Origin: an uncultured Bacilli bacterium
Lineage (GTDB): Bacteria; Bacillota_I; Bacilli_A; RF39; UBA660
DNA: 25,266 bases
Direction of reading: 5' to 3'
NCBI GenBank assembly: GCA_910579535.1
Contig: CAJTUR010000011.1
Coordinates: forward strand, 18,839-44,104
The stretch's first letter is position 1; every line of letters begins with the position of its first letter. Both the position numbers and the translations under genes were made by a program. Below the pieces are notes generated by a model that saw nothing but the letters and a program-made list of their open reading frames with translations, made no database searches and was not told the DNA's origin. Shown here piece by piece: positions 8,370-16,058 of the stretch.

Positions 8370-10407
8370 AAAACATCACTCCTAACACGATAAGAAATAG
8401 AATACGATAATGATATTTATCATTCTTACTTGTATTTGGAACCATTACTTCTTGTTCATTACTTACGTTCAGTAAAACAAGTTCACCATCTAAAGAAATA
8501 TTAAAATAGATTTTATCTTCTTTTAGAGCATAGCCTCTAGGAGCTTTAATCTCTTGAAAATAATAAGAGCCATAATCCAAATCATTAATTCTTATTATGC
8601 CTTCCTCATTGGTTTCTATTACTTTAAAACACTCTCCTGTTTCTTTACAAAGCTGAAATTTAGCATGAGCTAAAGGTAACTCAGTCGCCGCATCAACCTT
8701 TAACAATTGAACACTTCCTTTATAAGATGAATTATAAAGAGTTAAATTCTCATTTTCTTTTGAGTTTTCATCTACAACAAATAAAATATCTTCTAATAGA
8801 TGGGTTCCTTCTATAGCTTTAATTTGCTTAATAATATATTTTCCATATGGCAAGGTAATAAAAGCCTCTCCATTTTTATCTGTTATAAGAGTATCAAACA
8901 ATTTATTTTTAAAATAAATTTCAAATTTAGCTCCTTCTTCATTTAAAGGTATGCCATATTTAAAATAAAATTTATTTATCGTAAGATTGGTTTCATAAAC
9001 CTGTTCTAAAACCTCAATATTTAAGATTTCTGAAGCATTAGAAGAATTAATTTCAAAAAAATACTTTTTATTATCTAACAAATACCCTTTAGGGGCCTTA
9101 ATTTCTTTTAAATAATACTCCCCAACAATTAGATTTTTTTTGGACAAAGCTTCACAATTATCTATAAGTAATTCCTCTACTAAAGTTCCATCTTTTTTGT
9201 AAATACCATAAATTGCTCCATTTAATGAAGCATTTCCTTGTGCTAAACATGACTTATTTTTAGAATCCCATTTTTTTATACGAATTTGTCCCATTAATAA
9301 ATTTTCATAAGAAATCGCCTCTTGTTCAGTCTGATTTTCTTTAAATTCAAAATAGTATTTATTAGGATCAAGAGCATAATTAACGCCAGCCTTTGTCTCT
9401 TGAATATAGTACTTCCCATTAGGTAGATCATAAAGAGAAGCACTACAATCTTCATCGATTATTAGATCAACAATATAATTTCCACTTAAAGAATAAAGAC
9501 CATAAACACTCCCTACTAAAGAACTATTCGTTTGAGCTTTGCAACTCTTATTTAGAGCATCATATTTTTTTAGCCGAAAAACATTTCTTACCACTTCAAA
9601 ATCAAATTGTACTTCCAAAGCTGGAAGATTTCCTGGAACAAGCATATTTTGCCCAACATCACTTGCATAGACAACAAAGGAACTAGACCAATCCTTTAGT
9701 TCTTTTTGAAGAAGAATATTTCCTCCTTCAAAAGAATGTGGTGTAATAACAATTTCATTTTTTCGAAAATTAATTGTTGTAGCATTAATAGATTTTTTTA
9801 TTTCATAACCTTCAAGAAAATCATTTTGATAAAAATAAGAATTATTGTATGCAATTTTTAAATGTTGATTATCTATATCAGGTTTTCTTAAATATTGGTT
9901 AACATTTCTTTCAATCCTTGCCATCTTCTCTTGAATTTCTATTGGCGTATCAATAATATATTTTGTTGGCTCGTTGGCATCAATACGACTAGTAAATTTA
10001 AAATCTCTTCCTGTTTCTTTCCAAATTAATGATTGAGTTGCAACAATCCATTCATAACCAGCATTTCCTTGATAGCCATAACCAAAATAGGCAATTAAAG
10101 ATATTTTATAAAGCTGTTCTTCCGTTAAATGCACAAATTCGGAAAGTTCATGCATTTCTAAATCCGATTGACCAATATAAATCTCATTTGATTTTGGAAT
10201 ACCTGGTTCAATACAATAAGCAATTTGACCATCACTTTTTCTTTGAAAATATTCAAAATTCCCCCACTTTCCTTTTGTATCTACAAAACTATAGCTTCCT
10301 ATAAATGTCTCTTTAAACTGATCTGTTAGTGTCGTAGCGTTCGCCTGACCAAGACCTAAAAAAAAGAATAAGCATAAAAATAGAACGCTTCTTTTAAAAT
10401 TAAACAA
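8353..10407 (-). CDS. Sortase-anchored thioester-domain adhesin with four SpaA/Cna_B-like repeats
   Basis: Predicted surface protein of 684 residues. A signal peptide ends near ANA (about residue 24). The following domain (about 30-175) carries the two signatures of a thioester domain, AYCIEPG (Cys65) and ATQSLIW (Gln125). In this family these side chains form an internal thioester that attaches covalently to host molecules. After a linker domain come four SpaA/Cna_B-like repeats (about 276-370, 374-465, 472-559, 564-648). Repeats 1, 2 and 4 keep the Lys and the Glu of the [QK]E-[IT]-KA motif expected for isopeptide bonds, while repeat 3 has Gln528 instead of Glu. Repeats 1, 2 and 4 each hold a Cys pair. 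The end is a sorting signal: VPNTS (656-660), a hydrophobic segment and KKKV. The sortase gene follows and overlaps. A TTG start is chosen because AGGAG lies nine bases upstream. GTG at 10416 or ATG at 10452 would only lengthen the leader. Confidence 0.85.
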   Translation of the reverse strand: MFNFKRSVLFLCLFFFLGLGQANATTLTDQFKETFIGSYSFVDTKGKWGNFEYFQRKSDGQIAYCIEPGIPKSNEIYIGQSDLEMHELSEFVHLTEEQLYKISLIAYFGYGYQGNAGYEWIVATQSLIWKETGRDFKFTSRIDANEPTKYIIDTPIEIQEKMARIERNVNQYLRKPDIDNQHLKIAYNNSYFYQNDFLEGYEIKKSINATTINFRKNEIVITPHSFEGGNILLQKELKDWSSSFVVYASDVGQNMLVPGNLPALEVQFDFEVVRNVFRLKKYDALNKSCKAQTNSSLVGSVYGLYSLSGNYIVDLIIDEDCSASLYDLPNGKYYIQETKAGVNYALDPNKYYFEFKENQTEQEAISYENLLMGQIRIKKWDSKNKSCLAQGNASLNGAIYGIYKKDGTLVEELLIDNCEALSKKNLIVGEYYLKEIKAPKGYLLDNKKYFFEINSSNASEILNIEVLEQVYETNLTINKFYFKYGIPLNEEGAKFEIYFKNKLFDTLITDKNGEAFITLPYGKYIIKQIKAIEGTHLLEDILFVVDENSKENENLTLYNSSYKGSVQLLKVDAATELPLAHAKFQLCKETGECFKVIETNEEGIIRINDLDYGSYYFQEIKAPRGYALKEDKIYFNISLDGELVLLNVSNEQEVMVPNTSKNDKYHYRILFLIVLGVMFYKKKV

Positions 10408-10492
10408 ATAAATCACTCTCCTAAAGTTATATATACCCCATAAATTGGGCATTTCCTTTTTTAAGAGTTATTTAAATAAAAAAAATAAACCA

Positions 10493-11164
10493 TCAATTTT
10501 GGCTTATCTTTCCCTTTAATATTGGAAACTTTTGATACATAAAGTCATCACTATAAACTTTATCATAAACTTGTCCCAGAAATGTCTTTGGCTCTTGCCC
10601 TTTATTGCGTTCAAGCATTCTAAAAAAAGCAGTATAAGAAATAAAAAGATTTAAAATCATCAAAACAAATACAACTAAACAAATGGCTTTTCCAATAGCC
10701 ATAGGAATCTTTTCAATCAAATTCGATACCTTAGGATAAAGAAATTTGAGAAATAAGGTAGCAAAAAGGCCCCAGATAAGAGCGTAAGGAAGAGTGGTTT
10801 TTCCTCCAATATTTAAAAAATCGTGACTGTAATCCCAAAACCGAATTTTAAAAAAAAATTCACTGAAAAGACCCACAAGGTATTCAGTTATACCTCCAAT
10901 AAAGGAAGCAAGAAAAAAAGTTTTAATAATTCCTCGTTTTTCATTTTTTGGACCTAATAAAATCAAAAATAGACTGGTACCAAATCCATATAAAGTACTA
11001 AAAGGACCATAAATTAAATCATGCCGACAAGTCCATTCTTTGGTTTGAATAAAAAATAAAATTTCTTCATAAAAACTTCCAAGTATACTTCCTAACACAA
11101 AAAAAATAAAAACTTTATAAAAGCCAATACCTTTAGCAAATATTTTTTCATTTTCAAAATTCAT
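10493..11164 (-). CDS. Putative ABC-transporter type IV membrane protein (PF06541-like)
   Basis: A 223-residue integral membrane protein with about five or six hydrophobic segments. It matches the pattern of the family named putative ABC transporter type IV (CmpB): a first segment with GSFYEEILFF, then CRHDLIYGPFSTLYGFG, a central ITEYLVG segment, RFWDYS and NIGGKTTLPYALIWG. The family name is historical. No ATPase partner is adjacent and the transported substrate is unknown. Charged residues inside the membrane segments (Glu-Glu, Arg, Asp-Tyr-Ser) are the conserved features. The ribosome site (GAGTGG) is weak. The gene stands between the C39-peptidase terminator (upstream) and the adhesin gene (downstream, 85 bases) with no clear terminator of its own, so read-through into the adhesin-sortase pair is possible. 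Confidence 0.75.
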   Translation of the reverse strand: MNFENEKIFAKGIGFYKVFIFFVLGSILGSFYEEILFFIQTKEWTCRHDLIYGPFSTLYGFGTSLFLILLGPKNEKRGIIKTFFLASFIGGITEYLVGLFSEFFFKIRFWDYSHDFLNIGGKTTLPYALIWGLFATLFLKFLYPKVSNLIEKIPMAIGKAICLVVFVLMILNLFISYTAFFRMLERNKGQEPKTFLGQVYDKVYSDDFMYQKFPILKGKISQN

Positions 11165-11213
11165 AGCAAACCACTCACTTATTTATATTTTTAACTTTTT
11201 TAATTTTTATATA

Positions 11214-11247
11214 CAAAAAAACAATCTATTCAAAATAAATAGATTGT
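11214..11247 (-). terminator. Terminator overlapping the end of the C39-peptidase gene
   Basis: A perfect 10-bp stem, ACAATCTATT / AATAGATTGT (arms 11247-11238 and 11230-11221) with a 7-base loop, is followed by a T-run on the minus strand. The last codons and the TAG stop of the gene form the hairpin. Confidence 0.9.
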
Positions 11248-12035
11248 CGTCCTAAAGAATCAAAACTTTTTTCCAAAATAGTTTTTTCAACTTTTATATT
11301 TTTTTCTGTTTTTAAAGGATCATTAATGTAATAATAATCGTCATCATAACCCGTAATCACTACAACATGACTATTCATTGGATAAGTATAGCTAAAATTC
11401 ATCGATTCTTCATCTACCCAAGTATAAACATAATTAGCAACATCATAATCTATAGCAGTCCAAATAATAATTGGCCGATTTTTTTTCAATTCATACAAAG
11501 ATAATTTTTTCGTTTGCAAGACAACTGATTTATCCTCAATATGATAATCCATTAAAACTTTAGAAATAGCGTCTTCTATAACAGTATTAAAACATCCCCA
11601 TCCACGATTAGGGCTTGCTGGGTCTCCCGCATAATAAAGAGAAGGATCAGGTCCATAACGAACCCCATTTACTTCATATATATCTTTTTGAGGTAAATAC
11701 TGATCTATAAAGTTCTTCAAAGATATATCAATTCCATAATAATTAAGAAGCATCACAGCTGAAGCTGCTTCACATCCGTTTGGATAATCAGGATTTTGAG
11801 TAACAAGAGGCACATCAAATAAACCTCTTTCACCATAACCCACTTCCTTTTTTTCTTCTAGACTTTTTGCATAATTAGTGAGTATTAATTGCTTTGTATA
11901 ATAATCATTCATCAAACTTGGAACAATGACATTTTTAAGTTTATTTTGTTCTCTTTTATATAATAAAAACCAGCCTAAATTAGAAAGAATAAATAAAAAT
12001 AACAAAACATACCCCACTATAGAACTTTTTTTCAT
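11226..12035 (-). CDS. Membrane-anchored C39-like cysteine peptidase
   Basis: A 269-residue protein with an N-terminal membrane segment (about residues 7-26) and an extracytoplasmic papain-like domain of the Peptidase_C39_2 type. Seen: catalytic Cys88 in NGCEAASAVMLLNYYG, His223 in SHVVVITGYDD and Asp239 in YINDP, in the order and spacing usual for the family. The insert GVRYGPDPSLYYAGDPA is common in firmicute C39-like proteins of this sort. Such proteins act on unknown peptide or isopeptide substrates at the cell surface. Unlike bacteriocin exporters, there is no attached ABC transporter. A good promoter (12056-12084) precedes it, AGGT serves as ribosome site, and a terminator overlaps its end, so it is a single-gene transcription unit. 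Confidence 0.85.
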   Translation of the reverse strand: MKKSSIVGYVLLFLFILSNLGWFLLYKREQNKLKNVIVPSLMNDYYTKQLILTNYAKSLEEKKEVGYGERGLFDVPLVTQNPDYPNGCEAASAVMLLNYYGIDISLKNFIDQYLPQKDIYEVNGVRYGPDPSLYYAGDPASPNRGWGCFNTVIEDAISKVLMDYHIEDKSVVLQTKKLSLYELKKNRPIIIWTAIDYDVANYVYTWVDEESMNFSYTYPMNSHVVVITGYDDDYYYINDPLKTEKNIKVEKTILEKSFDSLGRQSIYFE

Positions 12036-12055
12036 AACTACCTCATTTGCAAAAT

Positions 12056-12084
12056 ATTATATCGACTTCCTTATATAAAATCAA
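12056..12084 (-). promoter_or_regulatory. Promoter of the C39-like peptidase gene
   Basis: Minus strand: -35 TTGATT (12084-12079), a 17-base spacer, -10 TATAAT (12061-12056). This promoter has a recognisable -35 and lacks the extended TG. It partly overlaps the T-run of the upstream terminator. Confidence 0.75.
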
Positions 12085-12121
12085 TAAAAAAAGACAAATG
12101 CTTAAAATCCATTATCATTTG
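12085..12121 (-). terminator. Terminator of the lemA-DUF2207-LppM operon
   Basis: A 6-bp stem CAAATG / CATTTG (arms 12121-12116 and 12100-12095) with a 15-base loop is followed by TC and a run of seven T residues on the minus strand. The stop codon of the lipoprotein gene lies in the loop. The stem is short, so confidence is moderate. Confidence 0.6.
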
Positions 12122-13538
12122 AATTTTTGATCTGTCCATTTTCAATTTCTTGGATTTGTGTAACATTAAAAACATCTTCAACCTTTAAATCTTGCATAAC
12201 TTGACCATTTACAGAATCCATATTTTGTTCTTTAGATAAGGATGGAGATAATGGATTATTATTCATTTTTTCTGAATTATTAAAAAAATTAGATTCTTTT
12301 GTATTGAAAGAGGAAGATTGAGATTGATTATTTTCTAAACTTCCTAATTCTGTATGAACAGTTTCATTTGAAGGATTCATTGTTGCACTGGAATCATTAG
12401 TAAAAGAAGAATGAATTAAACCCTTATTGACTTGTGTCCCCTCCGTTTCATTTGAAGAAACCAGCCTAGTTTCTTGAGGAGAAGCTGAAACAATACCATT
12501 CATCTCTGAATTGATGTTTAAAAACGAATTAGATGGTATACTCGCATTATTATTGCTTTGATCGAAATTTAAATCTGTCTTTAAAGAGCCTTGAGCATTA
12601 GAAAGCTCCGAAATCTCTTGTTTGTTGACACGATTCACTTCTAATGGCATTGTAACACTAGGTTGCACAGTATTATTTATCAAAGGCCGAATATTACTGG
12701 ATTCTGTAATCATTTGATTATTATTTTCAGAAGTAGGAATGAAAGAAACATCCAAACCTGAAAGAGAATCTAAATTTTTGTTCTTCTTTTCTTTATTTTT
12801 ATCATTATTTTTAAAAAGGACTATAGCCATAATTATTAAAAATAAAAGAGCTGAAAAGATTACTAGAATAGGGATCCCATTAAACAAAGAAAATTCAAAT
12901 TCTATATATTCATTATTTAACTTTACTAAATCCCAAACCAAATCTTTATTATGATTCGATGCATTAGTTGCATTATTGCTAATTGCCCCAAAAGGCAAAT
13001 GAACATTAAATTTTAAATCCATAGATGCCATCATACTTTCATAATCCAAATTTCCAAAAGGAGAATCACTCATATCAAAATCTACATCAGTTAAAGTGTT
13101 ATCCATATCAGGACGTTCATTCATCATACCATTAGTTTCAAATTTAATTTTGGCAATATAAGTATTTTTAAAAAAACCTTTTTTAACTTGAAAAATAAAA
13201 CTTTCATCTTTTTTAGTTAAATTAGTTAAATCAAAAATATTTTCTTCTCCTATACTGGCTTTATCAATATTTTTTATTTTCTTTTCTAATTTAATTCCTT
13301 TCATATTACCTTCTTCGAAAGAACTTACTTTAAAACCATATTTTTCAGCTTCACTTTTATCTATTTCTTCAAAAGGCTCTTCACTACCCATCACACCTGT
13401 CATCGTTTTATCAAGGGCCATTATCATACTAAAATTCATGGATTTATTTATTTTAATATCCATAGTGCTATCGTAACGAACACAACCACCTAACATAATC
13501 ATCATAGTTACTAATATTAGATATTTTATTTTTTTCAT
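12102..13538 (-). CDS. LppM-like lipoprotein with long Asn/Ser-rich tail
   Basis: A 478-residue protein. The N-terminal signal has a lipobox (MLGGC, Cys19), predicting a lipid-anchored mature end. The extracytoplasmic part (about 20-215) resembles the LppM/DUF3153 fold in its opening YDSTMDIKINKSM pattern and long beta-rich stretch. A single membrane helix follows (about 222-242), then a Lys-rich stop-transfer segment and about 235 residues of low-complexity sequence rich in Asn, Ser and Gln, which would lie in the cytoplasm. A lipoprotein that also spans the membrane and ends in a long disordered tail is unusual. It is the last gene of the lemA-DUF2207 operon, starting 36 bases after the DUF2207 stop behind an AAGGAG ribosome site. 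Function unknown; with its neighbours it probably takes part in envelope homeostasis. Confidence 0.75.
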   Translation of the reverse strand: MKKIKYLILVTMMIMLGGCVRYDSTMDIKINKSMNFSMIMALDKTMTGVMGSEEPFEEIDKSEAEKYGFKVSSFEEGNMKGIKLEKKIKNIDKASIGEENIFDLTNLTKKDESFIFQVKKGFFKNTYIAKIKFETNGMMNERPDMDNTLTDVDFDMSDSPFGNLDYESMMASMDLKFNVHLPFGAISNNATNASNHNKDLVWDLVKLNNEYIEFEFSLFNGIPILVIFSALLFLIIMAIVLFKNNDKNKEKKNKNLDSLSGLDVSFIPTSENNNQMITESSNIRPLINNTVQPSVTMPLEVNRVNKQEISELSNAQGSLKTDLNFDQSNNNASIPSNSFLNINSEMNGIVSASPQETRLVSSNETEGTQVNKGLIHSSFTNDSSATMNPSNETVHTELGSLENNQSQSSSFNTKESNFFNNSEKMNNNPLSPSLSKEQNMDSVNGQVMQDLKVEDVFNVTQIQEIENGQIKNSNDNGF

Positions 13539-13574
13539 GTATATCTGCTCCTTACATACTTTTAAAAATAATGA

Positions 13575-15449
13575 TTACCAAGAAGAACCACCCCCACCAC
13601 CAGATTCTCCTCCAGAAAAACCCCCTCCTGAACTTCTAGAAAAAGAGGATGAAGACGATCTTCTGATTGAACCACCTTCTGAACTACTAGTTGGTACAGA
13701 AGTCATCAAACTACTCATGTTTTTAAGAGAGGTATCCATAAAGTTACCAAAGCGATTTAAAGTAAAACGTTCATTAGAACTATACCAATTTGGCTCCTGA
13801 ATTGTTATTCCTTCAAATTTCTTAATCCATTTATCACTTAATCCTAATACATAGGTATAAGGTAATATATCATAAAAATAACTAGGATTAACCATAACCA
13901 TACTCTCAAGTTTTTCTTTTTCTACAATTTGTAAATATTTCCTAAATCCTTTTATTTTGCCATAGATTTCAGATCCTTCTTCCGTTCTTTTCCTCATATT
14001 ACAGATTAAAATAACCATAAGTACTATACAAATAATATATTCAGTAAAAAATGGTATAAGATCTAATTGCTTAGCCATAGGTATAATCATAGCTACTAAT
14101 GGAATGCCTATAAATCCTGCACCCCATATAAGAGCAAAAATTCTAACATTCAATTCTCCAGAATTAGTACTTGAATCTGAAGCTTGAAACAGAAAAATGA
14201 CTACTGTTAAACCAACTATGACAAATATCATTGGAAAAATTAAAATAAAACCAATATTTTTTAATAACACTAAAAAAGAAATGATAAGACAAATAACAAT
14301 AATTAAACTAAATTTCTTAGATGTTTGCTCAAACATCTTTTTTTTATTTTCACGATTATTAATATTATTTCTTATTCTTTGAGAAGTGATAAAAAATTTA
14401 TTTTCTAAATCCTGTATTTCAATCTCATTAGATCCTGTTTTTCTAAAAAAACCACTCATAAACATTTTTTCATTTTGATTTTCACCCTCATAATCTTTTA
14501 ATCTTGTAAATTTATAATTATTTTTATTAGTTAAAAAATGATCCGATTTCATTTCTTCTATTTTTATATACCCTTTATTAGCTAAATAGATTAGTAATGA
14601 AATTACATCTTTATCGTTAGCATAACCTTTATATAAATACCCAATTTCTAAACTATTATACCCTTCTGGCGGATAGAATTCTACTGTCTCTATAAAATGA
14701 TTTCTTCCATAAATAAACCAGATAAAAAATGATAATATTAAAGAAATTAATGGAATGATATATATAAAATCTATTTTAAAATGATAAATAAAATACCCTT
14801 CTGGTAATTCACATCTTACTGTAATTCCTTCATAAGGATTCAAAACGCCATTATACTTTCCAATTATAACCTGATCTTTAACCTCATAAATTATCTTATC
14901 ATTCAAAATTTGACCTTGCGTTCCTGAAGAAAAACCTAATAAATTAGCATCAAAATCTTTTGGCATTGTAATTCTAAAGTTTACTTTACTTATAGAAGTA
15001 TCCCAATCGATTCCAATTATATTAAAATACAATTCATCCTTATCTTTTAAAGGATCTTTACCTATATCATAAGTATATTTAATGACATATTCTTGTAATC
15101 CCTTTACGGTTTTATTAGCATCACCAATTTTTAAATTCAAATAATTTCCTTCTACACTCTTTTTATAGTCAACATTAACAGAAACATTTGTTACTTTAAT
15201 CCTATTATAACTATAAGTTTCGTCTAATCTTATTACTTGATTTTTTAATGGAATTTTCCTTATTATTCCATGTCTATTAACTTTAAAATTTGCTGTGATT
15301 CTCTCTTCTATTTCCAAACTATTGTCTTCATTTACTTTTATATCTACTAGATATTTTTCAATAACATAGCCGTTGTCTCCTCCATTTATCGCTCTTACAT
15401 TAGTAATCATAAAAAGACTTAATACAATTAAAAAAATAAGTTTCTTCAT
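13575..15449 (-). CDS. DUF2207 membrane protein with Gly-rich C-terminus
   Basis: A 624-residue protein of the DUF2207 (YciQ-like) family. Signal peptide (cleavage near VRA-IN, residue 20), an extracytoplasmic beta-rich DUF2207 domain (about 25-215, beginning YVIEKYLVDIKVNEDNSLEIEE), a membrane helix near 225-247, a cytoplasmic part with a winged-helix-like stretch, two more hydrophobic regions (about 380-420 and 435-485), and the typical C-terminal tail of alternating Ser and Gly ending in GGGSSW. The family is nearly always next to LemA, as here: the genes overlap by four bases (ATGA). The function is not established; roles in membrane or envelope stress are proposed for the pair. The Gly tail is encoded by a GC-rich patch in an otherwise AT-rich gene. 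Confidence 0.9.
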   Translation of the reverse strand: MKKLIFLIVLSLFMITNVRAINGGDNGYVIEKYLVDIKVNEDNSLEIEERITANFKVNRHGIIRKIPLKNQVIRLDETYSYNRIKVTNVSVNVDYKKSVEGNYLNLKIGDANKTVKGLQEYVIKYTYDIGKDPLKDKDELYFNIIGIDWDTSISKVNFRITMPKDFDANLLGFSSGTQGQILNDKIIYEVKDQVIIGKYNGVLNPYEGITVRCELPEGYFIYHFKIDFIYIIPLISLILSFFIWFIYGRNHFIETVEFYPPEGYNSLEIGYLYKGYANDKDVISLLIYLANKGYIKIEEMKSDHFLTNKNNYKFTRLKDYEGENQNEKMFMSGFFRKTGSNEIEIQDLENKFFITSQRIRNNINNRENKKKMFEQTSKKFSLIIVICLIISFLVLLKNIGFILIFPMIFVIVGLTVVIFLFQASDSSTNSGELNVRIFALIWGAGFIGIPLVAMIIPMAKQLDLIPFFTEYIICIVLMVILICNMRKRTEEGSEIYGKIKGFRKYLQIVEKEKLESMVMVNPSYFYDILPYTYVLGLSDKWIKKFEGITIQEPNWYSSNERFTLNRFGNFMDTSLKNMSSLMTSVPTSSSEGGSIRRSSSSSFSRSSGGGFSGGESGGGGGSSW

Positions 15450-15985
15450 AATTCTATCTTTACAAGCTCCTTTTCATTTTCTGAAACTTCAAACATCATT
15501 TTAGAAGAATAACCAAAAAGTTTTGCTATTAAACAATTAGGAAAAATCTCTATCTTATTATTATAAATGCGAACAATGGCATTATAATATTTTCTTGCAT
15601 TCATTAATTCGTCTTCAATTTTTATTAAATTAGAGATTAAGTTTCGAAACTGTTCATCCGCTTTTAATTCAGGATAATTTTCTGATAAAATCATAATTTG
15701 CCTAATTTTTTTATTCAGCAAATTGCTATTTTTAATTTCCTCATCCATAGATGAAGATTGACTTCTTAAACGAATCACTTCTTCTAACGTTTCACTTTCG
15801 TGTTTAGCATAGCCTTTAACAACTTCTACTAAATTAGGAATAAGATCCCATCTTTTCTTAAAATACACATCCATTGTTGAAAAAGCTTCTTTTACCTTAT
15901 TACTCCATTTAATAAAAAGGTTAATTAAAAAAATAAAATAAAAAATTAAAAAAGAAACAAAGCCTATAAGAATATAAACCCACAT
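15446..15985 (-). CDS. lemA: LemA family protein
   Basis: A 179-residue protein with an N-terminal membrane segment (about residues 3-27) followed by a long helical bundle. The family hallmark is clear: NKVKEAFSTMDVYFKKRWDLIPNLVEVVKGYAKHE, then the second helical region with ENYPELKAD and ARKYYNAIVRIYNNKIEIFPN. LemA proteins have the N-terminus outside and the bundle inside; their exact role is unknown. It is the first gene of a three-gene operon with a DUF2207 protein (four-base overlap) and an LppM-like lipoprotein. The ATG at 15985 has a GGTGAT ribosome site. The upstream region has a -10-like TATGTT followed by a palindrome that may be an operator. Confidence 0.95.
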   Translation of the reverse strand: MWVYILIGFVSFLIFYFIFLINLFIKWSNKVKEAFSTMDVYFKKRWDLIPNLVEVVKGYAKHESETLEEVIRLRSQSSSMDEEIKNSNLLNKKIRQIMILSENYPELKADEQFRNLISNLIKIEDELMNARKYYNAIVRIYNNKIEIFPNCLIAKLFGYSSKMMFEVSENEKELVKIEL

Positions 15986-15998
15986 AAAATCACCACTA

Positions 15999-16017
15999 TT
16001 AAACTCAGTTTAACATA
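15999..16017 (-). promoter_or_regulatory. Probable lemA promoter with adjoining palindrome
   Basis: Minus strand: TGTTATGTT (extended -10, TATGTT at 16017-16012), immediately followed by and overlapping a perfect 7-1-7 palindrome, TTAAACT-C-AGTTTAA as read on the plus strand (15999-16013), at the expected transcription start. The palindrome could be a repressor site or fold in the 5' end of the mRNA. Confidence 0.4.
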
Positions 16018-16021
16018 ACAA

Positions 16022-16049
16022 AATAAAAAAAGAAATAATATTTCTTTTT
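16022..16049 (-). terminator. Terminator of the ABC exporter gene
   Basis: A 10-bp A/T-rich stem, AAAAAGAAAT / ATTTCTTTTT (arms 16049-16040 and 16036-16027) with a 3-base loop, continues into a T-run on the minus strand, nine bases after the stop codon. Confidence 0.75.
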
Positions 16050-16058
16050 ACTAGACGT

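Noticed and set aside
10029..10304. Plus-strand open frame opposite the adhesin gene
   Set aside because: Antisense to the thioester-domain coding region, which has clear motifs. No ribosome site.
13537..13800. Plus-strand frame with a Pro/Glu-rich protein
   Set aside because: It is the reverse reading of the Ser/Gly tail of the DUF2207 gene; the proline runs are complementary to glycine codons.
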